64,000 bases of DNA, taken from the NCBI GenBank assembly GCA_029237695.1, contig CM055266.1, positions 11,301,805-11,365,804 on the forward strand. The letters run 5' to 3'. The translations under genes were made by a program, and so were the position numbers. Under the pieces are notes generated by a model that was not told the origin of the DNA, made no database searches, and was given only the letters and a program-made list of their open reading frames with translations. Of the stretch, positions 1 to 11,700 are shown in pieces. Position 1 is the first letter of the stretch. Each line of letters begins with the position of its first letter. The stretch is from Conchocele bisecta. Its lineage: Eukaryota; Mollusca; Bivalvia; Lucinida; Thyasiridae.

Positions 1-45
1 TAAAATATAAGACAAAAAGTCATGCAATTCCTGACAATAACTGAA

Positions 46-103
46 CGCCGTACGGGATTGCAAGAGTTACCATTCGCAACTACGTAGCCTACGGATGGTT
101 CGG
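46..103. repeat. Fragment related to the palindrome at 57301-57398
   Basis: Shares gattgcaagagttacc, then ttcgcaacta, with the inverted repeat at 57301-57398. Only one arm is clear here; the part up to about 130 (gcagagttcctacccgcaac) looks like a worn second arm. The rest of 1-480 shows no feature. Confidence 0.4.
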
Positions 104-481
104 GAGGTTTGCAGAGTTCCTACCCGCAACTATACAATTATATACCATTTTCATTACAAGTGGTGTGTTATTCAGTTCTTCCAGTTGTATCACAAGGCGT
201 TAGTGTTGTTATTTGGCATAGTAAACTAGGTCCATGCACCTCCCTGTCTTCTTCACCCGTGGATTCATGGCGATTTAGATGCTACATGTTTTCCTTCAAC
301 AACTTTCACATCGTATAACGGATTTTGCGGAACCATGGCGCAGCAAAGTTGCTTGTTATTCCGTTGATTGTAATTGTCCCATATAGTATATGCTGTTTTA
401 AATGTAATTAAGTAGTCCGTGTACGCACAAATACACATGATCTGTTAGTATATTCTTTGTCACAGTTACAACTTTAAGGGT

Positions 482-710
482 TTAACCCTTTCCCTGATAG
501 AAACGACTTTTCACGCCTCTGCAGAAGATGTCTTTTGAAAACATTGTGGGAAAGGGAGAAATTGCTTGTAACAAGCAATTTCTCCTTTTCCCACAATGTT
601 TTCTACTCTATCAGATAATTTAACCATCATTTGAACCAGCATTTGATTCTTTTATTCAGATGTTTTCGATTTGGAAGAGTCGAAATATCGCAAAACAGGG
701 AAAGGGTTAA
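482..710. mobile_element. T1 foldback MITE, TTAA-flanked
   Basis: Bounded by TTAA on both sides, with ends ccctttccctg and cagggaaaggg. The centre (about 555-580) is a perfect palindrome around cttgtaacaag. TTAA targets with CCCT-type ends are typical of piggyBac-derived non-autonomous elements. A second copy lies in the opposite orientation at 41713-41941. No coding capacity. Confidence 0.85.
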
Positions 711-958
711 TACCTGAAATATACATAAGGTGCACACTTGTCGAAGAGACAGTCGAGTCCAATGACCAACAAGGCCCGTTCATATCGTTGACCATTTGTT
801 AAATAAAAGTATACATACCAACTATTGATCATTGCTGGTTGTTATTATTAGTGTGTTTTATTAGTTTGTGTTTTATACACATTTACGTACTTTGTATAGC
901 CTTTGTTACACATGAACGACTACAACATGTACAAGACAAGCTTCTTTTATTATTTCAG

Positions 959-1185
959 ATCTGATGGATCAGACGCGGTTTCCTATTGTCGGACAATTCG
1001 TACACCCGTCACTGATGAGGAACCGGTGTGCCATATGCGGTAAAACGTTTTCCCGCCCGTCCCACCTGGCGATCCACGAGCGGGTGCACACCGGCGACCG
1101 CCCGTTCACGTGCAGCATCTGTGGCAAGGGATTCAACGTGAAGTGCAACCTCAAAACGCACATGTTCACACACCTACAGCAATAG
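959..1185 (+). CDS. ZF exon 1: alternative 3'-terminal exon with a C2H2 finger pair
   Basis: Acceptor tattatttcag ends at 958. The exon opens with AT, the last two bases of a split codon, so the ATG at 964 need not be a translation start. It encodes 74 full residues and ends in TAG. Finger 1 is at about residues 23-43 (CAIC...HERVH) and finger 2 at 51-71 (CSIC...HMFTH), joined by a canonical TGDRPF linker. All eight zinc ligands are present. Recognition helices read RPSHLAI and VKCNLKT, so DNA binding as the C-terminal part of a longer nuclear protein is expected. No donor is needed because the frame stops three residues after finger 2. A T3 foldback element begins 125 bp downstream, probably within the 3' UTR. 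AATAAA occurs at about 1479 and 1700. The upstream constant exon is outside the window. Confidence 0.92.
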
Positions 1186-1309
1186 GAGTATTGTAGGAGA
1201 CACACACAGTAGTACAGATTTGCGTATGGTCTTATACAATTGTATATACATACACTATCTACGTTTATATTGCATAGGCACTTCTCGTAGCGCATAATGC
1301 CTATACAAT

Positions 1310-1548
1310 TTAACTCTTTGCATGCTGGGAAATTTGTGGGCTATAAATAGTTCAAAAATAGCAGATGACAATTTATTATATTTTCTTTTATTTCTCCTTA
1401 TAAATGTCATGAATATGTCTTGGAATTTCATTAGAATTGAGTCTTCAATTCTAATGAAATTTCAAGATATTTACAGAGTAATAAAACGTATACATGTACT
1501 CCTAATTCGTTTGGCGGATATTTTCGCCGCTAGCATGCAAAGAGTTAA
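1310..1548. mobile_element. T3 foldback MITE, TTAA-flanked
   Basis: TTAA, then ctctttgcatgct, at the left and agcatgcaaagag, then TTAA, at the right. Arms pair over most of the element (gtcttggaatttcattagaa against ttctaatgaaatttcaagat). Related copies are at 4182, 12558, 19008 and 33599. Confidence 0.85.
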
Positions 1549-1734
1549 ACGTGTTTGCTAGTACACTGAAGAACCTGTATTGGAAATGCATTAAAACGTA
1601 ACGTTTATCCGGTACGAAAGTGCCTTTAAACATATATTGTAGAATATATGCCACGTGGAACGTCTCGTTTCGTTAACACCACTGTTGTTTATTACTTGCA
1701 ATAAAATACTTGATTGGAAGTTTATATTTGTGGT

Positions 1735-1830
1735 AATGTTTTAATTTTTGTTGCGCCTGCTTGCGGACAGCGCGATATAGTTGGCACATTGGCGTACGTG
1801 TTAAATTTTTCGGTATACTATCAAAGCCTT
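1735..1830 (+). repeat. Dispersed repeat with hairpin head (gttgcgcctgcttgcggacagcgcg)
   Basis: A short GC-rich hairpin followed by agttggcacattggcg and a gttaaatttttcggtata stretch. The same order is seen at 22165-22250, and a related head occurs at 16250, 25850 and 53806. Function unknown. Confidence 0.5.
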
Positions 1831-2013
1831 GGCGGGCACAACATGCAGGCCGCAGCCATCTAGTGTAACAATTAGTCTTGACAATACTGAAACACTGTAG
1901 CTCCAATCTATACAGCTCGTTATGGACCGTCTTATCTCGATCGACAATGCTAACATTTGGATCGAAGTATGTTGTGTTGAAAGGGTTCATCAACAGCGTT
2001 GTGCAAATATGAC

Positions 2014-2414
2014 CAGGGCTCCAGATAAGGAATTAGTAATTGAGTATTTTCACTCCCATCATTTCTGAAGCAATTGGGTATTTCAAAATTGTAATTCGGT
2101 AACTGAAAATCACACTACTGTTTACACATCAACAGACAGCAATTATTGAATAGTTTGCTTCAAAATGAAAACGTGTCTTGGCATTTCATTAGAATTGTCT
2201 CCTTGGAGACAATTCTAATGAAATAGCAAGATTTGTTTTCATGGAAAATAAGAACATTTGCTATATTTGTGGTCTGTTTATTGTTTTCCGCAGCATGATA
2301 AAGGGATCACAAAATTGTTATTGCTTTTTGATACTCGCTACTTCTGATTTCAATTGGGTTTTTGGCAATTTTAATTGGGTATTTAAGCAAATACACAGCT
2401 TATCTGGAGCCCTG
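2014..2414. mobile_element. PalE foldback MITE, full length
   Basis: Starts cagggctccagataag and ends cttatctggagccctg, with a central dyad gtctccttggagac flanked by attctaatgaaat arms. CAGGG-type ends resemble hAT elements, but I could not find a convincing 8-bp target duplication. One of the commonest families in the window. Confidence 0.8.
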
Positions 2415-2568
2415 AAGCACATTAGATTGCCTTTCTGATGGAAGGTGTGAACACAATGTGGGAGACATGAATGGTTTATATACCTCAGTGACTGTCTATA
2501 TATACCTCAGTGACTGTCTATATACCATTATGCTAAATTGCGTAATATAACCATGTATTTCACACTAT

Positions 2569-2613
2569 TTTAATTGGGTATTTAAGCAAATACGCAGCTT
2601 ATCTGGAGCTCTG
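2569..2613. repeat. Solo right end of PalE
   Basis: Only the terminal segment (ttaattgggtatttaagc ... cttatctggagctctg) is present. A 27-bp duplication (tatataccTCAGTGACTGTC type) lies just before it at about 2478-2525. Nothing else is recognised from 2614 to 3115. Confidence 0.6.
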
Positions 2614-3115
2614 ATATGACAGACTCGTCATCATCAGTGGCCAGAGCTTCGCCATAAAAGGGTACATCAGCACACCGTCATGAACAACGATATACGGCCA
2701 AAGTATATTGACTAAAAAATACTTTTTGTATGGTTCTGCAGTGAACTCGTATGCGTCATATTTACTCTCGATTTTCCATCCGTACATCCGTGTGTGGTCA
2801 TGTAAACATTGCAATCTTCTAATGATTTAATGTTCATATGCGTGGTCCTGTATTCCCGGGTGTTCACTTGTTTTACAGACGTTTAATTTAATATTCATCA
2901 ATTTGTAAATGCGGGAGATATGCGTTTAATATTAATTGCTCATTCATACATTATCCCGCTGTTTAACGTGTTTGTTTTTTTAATCAGTCTCGATTATATT
3001 GATGTGCTGTCTTGTCTACCTGCCATAAAATGCCCTTGTCGGGTGCAGACACGCACACACCTGTGAAACTGTCCTGATTCTGTAGCATGTGTGGTGCAAG
3101 AATGTAGGACAAAAC

Positions 3116-3583
3116 CCCCGTGGACATAACCCCTTTCGTATGAAAATGACAACATGGACAAAACCCCCTTCATGATTTGTACAGGGTGGACATAACCCTC
3201 TTCATGATTTTTACAGGGTGGACAAAACCCACTTTATTAATTCCCGGGATGAATAAAATATTTTTTTGTTTTTATTATTATTGACGATATTATTTTACTA
3301 CAATTTAAAAATTTTATAATATACAACAAACAAATATTCATATATTGGCTAATGAAAACATTCAAGTAACAGAACAGAGAAAACAACAGAACAGGGCATA
3401 TACTAATACATGTACCAGGTTTCACAAATTTATTCCAACACATATTGGTTATGTTCACCCTGTAAAAAATATGAAGGGGGTTATGTCCACCCTCTCAAAA
3501 TCATGAAGGGGGTTTTGTCCATGTTGTCATTTCACATGAAGGGGGTTATGTCCAAGGGGGTTTTGTCCAAGGGTGTTTTGTCC
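3116..3583. mobile_element. Inverted-repeat element built of ggacaaaaccccc / ggacataaccccc motifs
   Basis: The left arm (3116-3238) carries repeated ggacaaaaccc and ggacataaccc motifs. The right arm (about 3455-3583) carries the reverse complements gggggttttgtcc and gggggttatgtcc. The middle is AT-rich and non-coding. Confidence 0.7.
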
Positions 3584-3644
3584 GGATACCGTGGTGCAAC
3601 GTCGTTGCATGTGTTTTAAAACATTGATACAAGTGGTAGAGATC

Positions 3645-3890
3645 GGGGGCGCGTTTCACTAAACTTCGTACGACTAAAATGTTCGTAAGTGGAAATTTAG
3701 GATCGTCTGGAAATTTCAATTGATGGATTTACATTTATTGAGCATAGGCTGCATATGCAGCCTATGCTCAATAAATGTAAATCCAACAATTTTTTATTAA
3801 AAAATATTGTTAATGTAAAATTTACAGACTATCATAATTTTGCACTTACGAACATTTTAGTCTTACGAAGTTTAGTGAAACGGCCCCCTG
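3645..3890. mobile_element. PalF foldback MITE
   Basis: Ends ggggcgcgtttcactaaact and agtttagtgaaacggccccc. The centre, gcataggctgcatatgcagc, runs into its own complement. Full or partial copies occur at 9104, 13787, 18136, 20211 and 43706. Confidence 0.85.
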
Positions 3891-4181
3891 GAGTCCTACT
3901 GTCCATTTACCATCACATTGTGCATGTCAGTCCTTTCCCACCCACTATAGCATTCTCACTATGCTTCCGATACATTCATATACTGTCTTTATGATGTTGC
4001 ATTTATGCTAGCATTGCTTTCTATTTTCCAATTTACTGACTGCCTATATTGTGAACCGGTTATCTGGTGAACCGATAGCAATCGTATTTGTAGATAGGTG
4101 ATGGGTGGGTACGCTCATTTTTATATCCACAAATCCATCACTGCTATGACTACGCGGAGTAACACCTTGTGTGAAATGATC

Positions 4182-4428
4182 TTAACTCTTTGCATGCTGA
4201 GAAACTTGTGGGCTATAAATAGTTCAAAAATAGTTGACAAAAATTCCTCATATTTTCTTGTATTTCTCCCCGTAAATATCATGAATATGTCTTGGAATTT
4301 CATTAGAATTGAGTCCTCAGGACTCAATTCTAATGAAATTTCAAGACATATTTTATACCGAGAGAAATAAAATATATACTCATAATTTGTTTGGCGGATG
4401 TTTTCATCGCTAGCATGCAAAGAGTTGA
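4182..4428. mobile_element. T3 foldback MITE
   Basis: TTAA plus ctctttgcatgct at the left. The right end has agcatgcaaagag followed by TTGA, a decayed TTAA. Central dyad gagtcctcaggactc is perfect. Confidence 0.85.
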
Positions 4429-4566
4429 TAGTTGAGGACACAAACTGCTTGAACTGTATGTTATGGTTTCAATGCTGAAAGTATTTTGCAATTTCAATGA
4501 TGCATTTGTGGTACATATGTATTACGGTAGCTATATTTACTGTGTTCTTTTTCATGTGATTCTTTT

Positions 4567-4700
4567 CCCTGCATGTGACATAATTTTGTCCACCTTGTGG
4601 AGACGTTCTGTAGCCGATTTCATCAAAATTGCACCCTGCATGTGACATAATTTTGTCCACCTTGTGGAGACGTTCTGTAGCCGATTTCATCAAAATTGCA
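4567..4700 (+). repeat. 67-bp tandem duplication
   Basis: The segment starting ccctgcatgtgacata at 4567 repeats at 4634 almost without change. The second copy runs into the left end of the PalD element, so the duplication includes the PalD terminus gtagccgatttcatcaaa. Confidence 0.8.
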
Positions 4701-4982
4701 AAGTATACTTATCTAGCAAAGTATACTTTGAGGGAGTAATCATTTATTTTTCCCAAAATGCATTATTTCATATAGAACTAACCACTGCACATATTTGATG
4801 ATTAAACATATGCAGAATTATTATACTGAATTTATTACATTATCACAGCCAAAATGGCTGTGATAATGTAATAAATTCAGTATAATAAAAATTAATAAAT
4901 TTATCCTTAAATTGAAAATTTCTCCCTCAAAGTATTCTTTGCTAGATAAGTATACTTTGCAATGTTGGTGAAATAGGCTACT
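4677..4982. mobile_element. PalD foldback MITE
   Basis: Ends gtagccgatttcatcaaa and ggtgaaataggctac. Sub-terminal repeats of aaagtatacttt. The centre is a long palindrome, gtgataatgtaataaattca with its complement around ccaaaatgg. Confidence 0.85.
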
Positions 4983-5042
4983 GTTGTTGTTAGCTTCAGC
5001 CTGAGACGAAAGGCTGGCCAATGGTTGGTTTCAAGCTATTAT

Positions 5043-5413
5043 CAAGGTGTATGATCACGTGGTACTAACAACAACAACAAGTACCGAGTCCAAGTACGTA
5101 TTCTTGTATAGTGTCCTTATTACGTATCAAACGCGTCTTGTTAAGCTGCATTTGGTGGTCTCTGTATTTTCGCCCAAACTTCTGTCGTTTTTGCAAAGAA
5201 TCGATTTCTGTGTCTCCGACACGGAAATCGATTCTTCGCAAAAACGACATAAGTCTGTGCCAAACTCTCTAGACCACCAAATGCAGCTCATGAAGACGCG
5301 TTTGCTGCGCCATATTTCATCAAAATCCGTTGCGTATTAAGGAAAATATCAAATAATACTTACTTTGGAGTGGGCGGCGTTGTTGTTGTTGTAACCACGT
5401 GATCAAGCACCTT
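5043..5413. mobile_element. PalC foldback MITE
   Basis: Starts caaggtgtatgatcacgtgg and ends ccacgtgatcaagcacctt. Centre gaatcgatttctgtgtctcc / gacacggaaatcgattc. Flanked by ATTAT on both sides if the end bases are c and c. Each arm carries an E-box CACGTG. Confidence 0.85.
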
Positions 5414-5685
5414 CATTATGTACCTAGCATTCAACATAAAGCATTAACTGATGCTGGTAATATTTATTCTCCTGTTCCAACATATGTAGCGTAACCAATG
5501 GGTGTGTAGCATGCCATTTGGTCTATCCAGCAAATTTCAATATGTTATGATGATGATCATTGTTTACAAGTCGAGGCTAGCTGTTTTATTACGGAGATAG
5601 TTTCGTACTTATCGCCCAATGTCATTAACATATTGTACATACATTACACATAACGCTAATACAATATTCATTTCTCAAATTTCAG

Positions 5686-5930
5686 ATTCGTTACTCCACC
5701 AACAAGGTGGGATGCTGGATGGCGCCGCGTTCATAAGTACTGATGGTTACCAAAGTAGAAAGCTAAACCACATGTGTCTCGACTGCGGGAAGTGCTTTGA
5801 TAGATGGTCCCACCTGGAACGGCACCGTAATTCACACCTGGGAATCAAACCGTTTACCTGCAACATATGCAACAGATCATTCACGCAGAAAAATAACATG
5901 AAATGCCACATGATCACTCATCTAAAATAA
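5686..5930 (+). CDS. ZF exon 2: alternative 3'-terminal exon with a C2H2 finger pair
   Basis: Acceptor tttctcaaatttcag ends at 5685. The first two bases, AT, complete a split codon, and 80 full residues follow to TAA. Finger 1 is at about residues 30-50 (CLDC...HRNSH) and finger 2 at 58-78 (CNIC...HMITH). All zinc ligands are intact. The inter-finger linker LGIKPF departs from the usual TGEKPF, which may loosen the relative placement of the fingers. Helices read RWSHLER and QKNNMKC. The 29-residue lead-in has no recognised domain. The open frame extends upstream of the acceptor by chance; the acceptor, the phase shared with nine other exons and the start of protein-like sequence favour 5686 as the true edge. 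A PalC element ends 270 bp upstream and a PalL element begins 170 bp downstream. Confidence 0.92.
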
Positions 5931-6099
5931 CTAAACAGGTACATTCCCAGAACATGTCTTCATGAGATGTCAACATTATGTCACGTGCAGCAACTGATTC
6001 ATCACCATCATGGTAATTCCCTAATTACTGACTTGCACAGGCCGGAGAATTCCCACTGTTTCCGAGCCGAGCCTGATACACTTGGTGTCAACAGGTACC

Positions 6100-6452
6100 A
6101 GAGATCCAGATAAGTTTCGTATCAAAAGAGTATTATACCCCCAGATTTCAAATTCACTGCATATTTTACTTTTACAAGTGTATTATTGATTTTCTTCATT
6201 ATTAAATAGGGAACAAATGATAAAAAATCACTTATTTGAGCTGCAAAAAGCAAACAGTTTGCAGCTCAACTAAGTAAATTTCAACTTTATTACAGTATTT
6301 TCACTACTCAATTTGAAAATCAATACGTATTTCCACATTGGTGGGAGTATTTCGTACTCCCACCTTTGATAACTAGTGCGTATTCTGCTTAAATAAGTGC
6401 GTAAAATACGCCAATATGCCAATATGCCATTATGCACCTTATCTGGAGCTCC
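6100..6452. mobile_element. PalL MITE
   Basis: Ends agatccagataag and cttatctggagct, like PalE, but the interior differs. It has an inner palindrome tgagctgcaaaaagcaaaca / gtttgcagctcaa and agtactcccacc inverted motifs. Other copies at 28242 (partial) and 37844. Confidence 0.75.
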
Positions 6453-6740
6453 GGGTACTATGTCAAAACCCTTGATATCTAAAGGAACTAGCTTGGCATA
6501 TATAATCAAGTAACATTTTATGATATAAAACGCCAAAGTTCAGCGTGGTTTTAGTTCAAACGAACAGTTACGGTTTACAATCACTGCTACGGTAACATTT
6601 GAAGCAAAGCTTGCAGTATACGTTTTTGTATAGTGACATTTTGCGAATTACAAAATGCATTGATGTTTCAACACATTAATCGTGATCCACTGACCCGTTC
6701 AACTGCACCGTAATGCCTGTAGCAGCTAACACATACAGTC

Positions 6741-6880
6741 TTAACCCTTACAATGCTGAATTAATTTGTGTCGTCTGCTGAATATTTGTTATTTTCCATT
6801 TTTCTCATCAAAAACTTGGTTGGACAAAATATGAATTAACAGCAGACGACTATTTTCGGTTCCCGCATTCTAAGGGTTAA
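6741..6880. mobile_element. T2 foldback MITE, internally deleted
   Basis: TTAA-bounded, cccttacaatgctgaatt at the left and gcattctaaggg at the right. At 140 bp it lacks the central dyad seen in full T2 copies of about 215-250 bp. Confidence 0.8.
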
Positions 6881-6894
6881 ACTAGGAACGCGGG

Positions 6895-7090
6895 TAACCG
6901 TAAATTGTCTTCTGCTGTCGATTTATGTTTTGTTTCTTTCTCAATAGAAACATGATTTGACAACCCTTGAGAATCATTTCCCTTGGAAATGATTCGAAAG
7001 TGTTGTCAAAACATGGTTTTGATGAGAAAAATGGAAAATAAAAAATAAACAGCAGACGACAAATTTTAATTCAGCATCGTAAGGATTAGT
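6895..7090. mobile_element. T2 copy with worn ends
   Basis: Contains the T2 centre (aatcatttcccttggaaatg) and the cagcagacgac sub-terminal motif. The left end is degraded and the right end reads gcatcgtaaggattag instead of gtaagggttaa. Confidence 0.65.
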
Positions 7091-7242
7091 GTGTGTTTTA
7101 CGAGTTTTAACATATCCAGCAACTATGTGTACACACGAGCTCAATCTACATTGCAAGTGTTTTATTACATGTGTACCTTTTTCTGTCCTGCGCTCCATAG
7201 TTATCGCCGAACAAGTGTATGTTCGTACATCAATCACTGTCA

Positions 7243-7634
7243 TGCTCCAGATAAGCTGCGTATTTGCTTAAATACCCAATTAAAATTGTGCCAAAAACCC
7301 AATTGAAATCGGAAGTCGTGAGTATCAAAAAGCTATACAAAAATTATGGTACCTTTATCATGCTGCGGAAAACAATACCCGGTACAGACCAAAATTATAG
7401 CATATATTTCTTATTTTCCATGAAAATACATCTTGGTATTTCATTAGAATTGTCTCCAAGGAGACAATTCTAATGAAATGCCAAGATATGTTTTCATTTT
7501 TAAGCAAATTATTCAATAATTTCTGTCTGTTTGTGTGTAAACAGTAGTGATTATATTTTACCCAATTAAAATTTTGAAATTCAGAAATGATGGAGTGACA
7601 ATACTCAATTACTAATTCCTTATCTGGAGCCCTG
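7243..7634. mobile_element. PalE foldback MITE, reversed relative to the 2014 copy
   Basis: Starts gctccagataagctgcgta and ends ccttatctggagccctg. Central dyad gtctccaaggagac. Confidence 0.8.
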
Positions 7635-7705
7635 ACTGTTATACGGTCACTTACATTTATTTGTGATGTGTGTTTCTTATAGGGAGGACGGTAAATGGGC
7701 AGAAA

Positions 7706-7970
7706 TGGTAGTTTCATACACAGGTTGAAGTAACGGTCTATAAATTTATTAAATATGGCTAAAAGCATCAATAATTGAAAACAAAAAAAAGCTATCAATT
7801 TTTTTTACTCCCTCTATATAAACTCTCCCTCTATATAGACTCTCCATATAGGAGGGAGTGAAAACAAATGTTTAGCTTCTTTTTTTTTTTTCCGTTTATC
7901 GATGCTTTTAGGAATATTTAATGTATTTATAGACCTCGGTCCGTTACTTCAACCTGTGGTTTCATATTGT
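7706..7970. repeat. Single-copy imperfect palindrome
   Basis: Left arm gtttcatacacaggttgaag pairs with cttcaacctgtggtttcata. The middle holds short repeats of ctccctctatata. Probably another foldback element; no second copy was noticed. Confidence 0.6.
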
Positions 7971-7989
7971 GCTGTACAACTGTAGAATT

Positions 7990-9100
7990 GAAGTACCGGT
8001 ATCCGGTATACTGCAGTGCATTGTGTAATCTGCTAAACAAATTGCTATGAGTGAACGACATTCTCACGCACATGCTCTTCCCTCCTCTGCATTATGCACA
8101 CTGCTTACCGGGCTAATTCTCTTGCATATAAATACATTAAAGGATTTACCCAAGAGGCACATGATGATCGCCGAACACGACTACTAGAACTACCATGAAT
8201 GTATTGCAATGCGTGTAATTGTAAAACTCTGGCTCGTGTGTGGTGCTGATTGTGTTAATAATAACGGCCCACCTCCACATCCCCCTGTAAAAAGACACAT
8301 TCAGACAGAAATTCATTGTGAATATGCATATGTAATATTTGCACCATTTAATGTTATAGTGAAGGAGTGGATGCGGAGGGTACATTTGATAATAATTGCA
8401 AAACAAATAATAACGTTTGACATATTTAGCCGATAACAGTTAAAGAGTATGTTGTCCAAATAACTATTACAAAATAAAGAAGAAAAAACGACAGATTTTA
8501 CCTTGTAAGCTTACCCCCTCTCATATATGCAACTGTTACGAATGTTACAATTTACTCTGAATAGTGTGCGTCAAAGTTGACATCTGGAATTACTATATTA
8601 TGTACAACTCCTAGTTTTACTTTTATATAATGGATTTCGTATTCCGGGACGAGTACTGTTTGAAACTTTATGGATGCCGTATATGTATATTGGGTGCGAC
8701 ATTTGATATTGCTACGGATGAGGCTATTGGCGTTTTATATTCGATAACGCATTCACTGCATACATAATATGCGCTAACCAGTTGTATGCTGCTATTGTCA
8801 CTTGGGGTGGGTTAGGTGTGTACACCATTAGTTGTTGAGTGCATCTCGGTGTCCATTGAATAATTGATTATGGTTATAAAAGACACTCCAGTTTACATAC
8901 ATGGTGTCATTGTTACATGGATCTTTCTTTGAATACACTTTCATTGGCTCACTTCATCGGTGATCATATTTCAATGTTATCCTATGTATGTGTATTTTCA
9001 TAATATTATTCCGATTATCTCGTTTCCAACATTTGTCGCTATTGTCTTTGTATCGTTTCATTAGTGCATTGGATAAAATGATAAAGCTTTAGGGCATACC
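7990..9100. other. No gene or recognised repeat
   Basis: AT-rich intronic DNA. Open frames here are short, lack protein-like composition and overlap on both strands. No splice-acceptor plus finger pattern was seen. Confidence 0.6.
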
Positions 9101-9103
9101 TTA

Positions 9104-9168
9104 ATGGATTTACATTTATTGAGCATAGGCTGCATATGCATCCTATGCTCAATAAATGTTAATCCACT
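9104..9168. repeat. PalF core only
   Basis: tggatttacatttattgagc and its complement around ctgcatatgca. The outer arms found in full PalF copies are missing. Confidence 0.75.
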
Positions 9169-9339
9169 GCCTGTATTAGAAATCGTTCGCTGTCTGACAA
9201 AACCGTAGACTTATTTACTTCGTATAGAGAAAGGGTGCCTATTAGATTTATGGCCGGTCTAGCTTCTGATCAGAAAGCTCACTCGTACCAAATGATAGGG
9301 GCTTATACTGTTCGTTACGTACCCTGAATGAAGTTTCAC

Positions 9340-9600
9340 ATAGTCGCCACCCCGTCTGTCCGTCCGTCCGTCCGTCCGTCTGTCTGGCATTTGCGTTAAC
9401 GTTTTCGGGTACTTACTGTCTCTGTAACCGTATGTCGGACTGACTTGAAAGTTCATATGCCTATTGGTCATCATCCATATTTTCATTCCGTATCCCACTC
9501 ATGCGGACCCTGTGCCCAAGGTCAAAAGTTTTCGAAGTTTGCGTTAAAGTTTTTGAGGGCTACATCCATCAGTGTTGCTGGTTTGTTGTTCAATGTATTG
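9340..9600. repeat. GTCCGTCC-type dispersed repeat
   Basis: Run of cgtccgtccgtccgtc followed by text resembling the repeats at 58190-58680 (tatgcctattggtcatcatc, catattttcattccgtatcc, cccaaggtcaaaag). Non-coding in all frames. Confidence 0.6.
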
Positions 9601-9872
9601 TGAGAAATGTGGCTATTGGACGTATGGCCAGTTTAGCTCCTGATCAGACAACACACTCCTACCACATGTTAGGTGCTTACACTGTATGTTAGAAGCAGAT
9701 ATTCCGCTGGCTGTATGGCGAGGATACAATGTAGATCTGGTTGTGGACTGGTCACAAATGACAAATCCAATTTTTGCAGTCACAGTTACATATCTGGAGT
9801 TCTGCAAAGTTGTTGCATTACCACTGTAAAATTACATCATCCACACATTTCCGTGGTAGTTTGTAGTATTTT

Positions 9873-10294
9873 CAAGGTGCATGATCACGTGGTTACAACA
9901 ACAACAATGTCGTCCACTCCAAAGTAAGTATTATTTGATATTTTCCTTAATACATGTATGCAACGGATTTTGATGAAATTTGACGCAGCAAACGCGTCTT
10001 CATGAGCTGCATTTGGTGGTCCAAGGAGTTTGGCACAGACTTATGTCGTTTTTGCGAAGAATCGATCTCCGTGTTAGTAGACACGGAAATCGATTCTTCG
10101 TAAAAACGACAAATGTTTGGGCGAAAATACAGCGACCACCAAATGCAGCTTAACAAGACGCGTTTGATGAGCCATATTTCATAAAAATCTGTTACGTAAT
10201 AAGGACACTATAAAAGAATACGTACTTTGAATCAGATGGATTCTGGAAATTGAAGTACTTGTTGTTGTTGTTGTTAGTACCACATGATCATACA
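9873..10294. mobile_element. PalC foldback MITE
   Basis: Starts caaggtgcatgatcacgtgg and ends ccacatgatcatacacctgg. ATTTT flanks both ends. The right E-box has decayed (CACATG). Confidence 0.8.
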
Positions 10295-10470
10295 CCTGGA
10301 TTTTGTTACTATGTATAACTGCATAGTAGTGTCTCGGTATACAGCGTATCAGCTGAAGGAAACAAGTGCATTTGAAGCAAGTTCCATCATGTGGCAATTT
10401 GTGTATTGGTGTTCGGGGTTATCATTTGGATCATAGCATTCTATGTGTCAAATAGGAAATTCCTACTATT

Positions 10471-10766
10471 TATGCCCCCTATGCGATAGCAAGGGTGGGC
10501 AGATTGCGTTGCTCTTGAGGTTCCGTGTGTCCGTCCGTCCGTATGTCGTGTACCTTTATGTCAAAAAGTTTGTAAGAGTTTCTCCAACATGTAATATCTC
10601 CCAAGTAATGATTGCTTCAATATCTCGACAGTTCATTCACCTGAACATGTATGACGCACTCGCACCATCAATGACATGAACTTGACCTTTTCTGACCTTT
10701 GAAAGGTCATGAAACACTTAGTAGCCAGTTTCTTTCGTCAAAAAGTTTGTAAATCTTTCTCCAATA
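10471..10766 (+). repeat. Dispersed repeat, GTCCGTCC then TTTGTAAGAGTTTCTCC then TGACCTTTT
   Basis: Starts gccccctatgcgatagcaag, followed by a gtccgtccgt run, a tttgtaagagtttctcca segment and gacctttgaaaggtcat. The same family continues after the PalI insertion at 11116-11330 and 11500-11700. Confidence 0.6.
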
Positions 10767-11115
10767 TAGGAATGAATGGCCTTTTTGTGGAATTTATCGG
10801 GGTATAAACTTGGAAAAGTCGCGGGAATACTGGACGAAGGCCGGAAGGCCTCGTCCAGTATTCCCGCGACTTTTCCAAGTTTATATCCCCGATAAATTCC
10901 ACAAAAAGGCCATTCATTCCTTATAATTCCATCATTTGAAATAAATTCATTAAGAAAATGTGTTTATTTTCCGTTTTCTTAAGAATTATTTTAACTTAGC
11001 CTCACGGTTACGGAAAGTAGTTCGGCATGGAGTTTACTGGGATATAAATTTTGGACGGAGACTTGCAACGGACCAATCAAATGTTAGGGAATTGTGTAAA
11101 TATTTTTGTGCTGGA
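10767..11115. mobile_element. PalI element, palindrome plus flank
   Basis: 10767-10922 is an almost perfect palindrome starting aggaatgaatggcc, centred on ggccggaaggcc. The flank at 10930-11115 (ending gtgctggaattat) is found in reverse complement beside the PalI copy at 36791, so the mobile unit is larger than the palindrome. It interrupts a dispersed repeat. Confidence 0.7.
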
Positions 11116-11700
11116 ATTATCATGTAATATCTTCAGGATTGCTTTAATAGTTGGGCACTTCATTCAACTGAACATGTGAGATGCACTCGCACCATCAATG
11201 CCATGATTTTTGACCTTCAAAATGGTGCTGATACACTTAGCCATTTGTTACGTTGAAAAGTTTGTAAGAGTTTCTCCATCGTGTCGTATCTTCAATATCC
11301 GGAGGTTGTGAGTTTAAACTTAGCGATATCAAAAATACTTTCATATTATTTCCATCCCACTGGTCTTTCGGATGAGACTTAAAAAACCAAGGTCTCATCC
11401 TTTAGCTGTTGCTGGCACGTTAAACCCACTCACATTCACTTTTCTGAGCCTTGCCTGATAGATAGAGAAACACGATATTGTGCGAGCCGAGCGTGATAAA
11501 TGTGACATTGTCTGGTATTCTATTTCTCCATCATGCAATATCTTCAATATTACTTGAATGATTGCTTTAATATTTGGACAGTTCATTCACCTGAACATGT
11601 CATGCAATCGCACCACCAATGACATGACCTTGACCTTTGCGACCTTTAAAATGATGCGGAAACACTAACCATTTTCTTACTTCAAACAGGATTTAAGACT
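11116..11700 (+). repeat. Continuation of the dispersed repeat array
   Basis: Repeated phrases: atattacttgaatgattgct, aatatttggacagttcattc, tgaccttgaccttt. Two or three diverged units, non-coding. 11700-12040 shows nothing further apart from the polypyrimidine tract of exon 3. Confidence 0.6.

Noticed and set aside
969..1295. Minus-strand frames opposite the finger exons (also 19858-20154, 30273-30491, 40041-40280, 46518-46750, 52519-52872, 61836-62118)
   Set aside because: Shadows of the real + strand exons; no motifs of their own.
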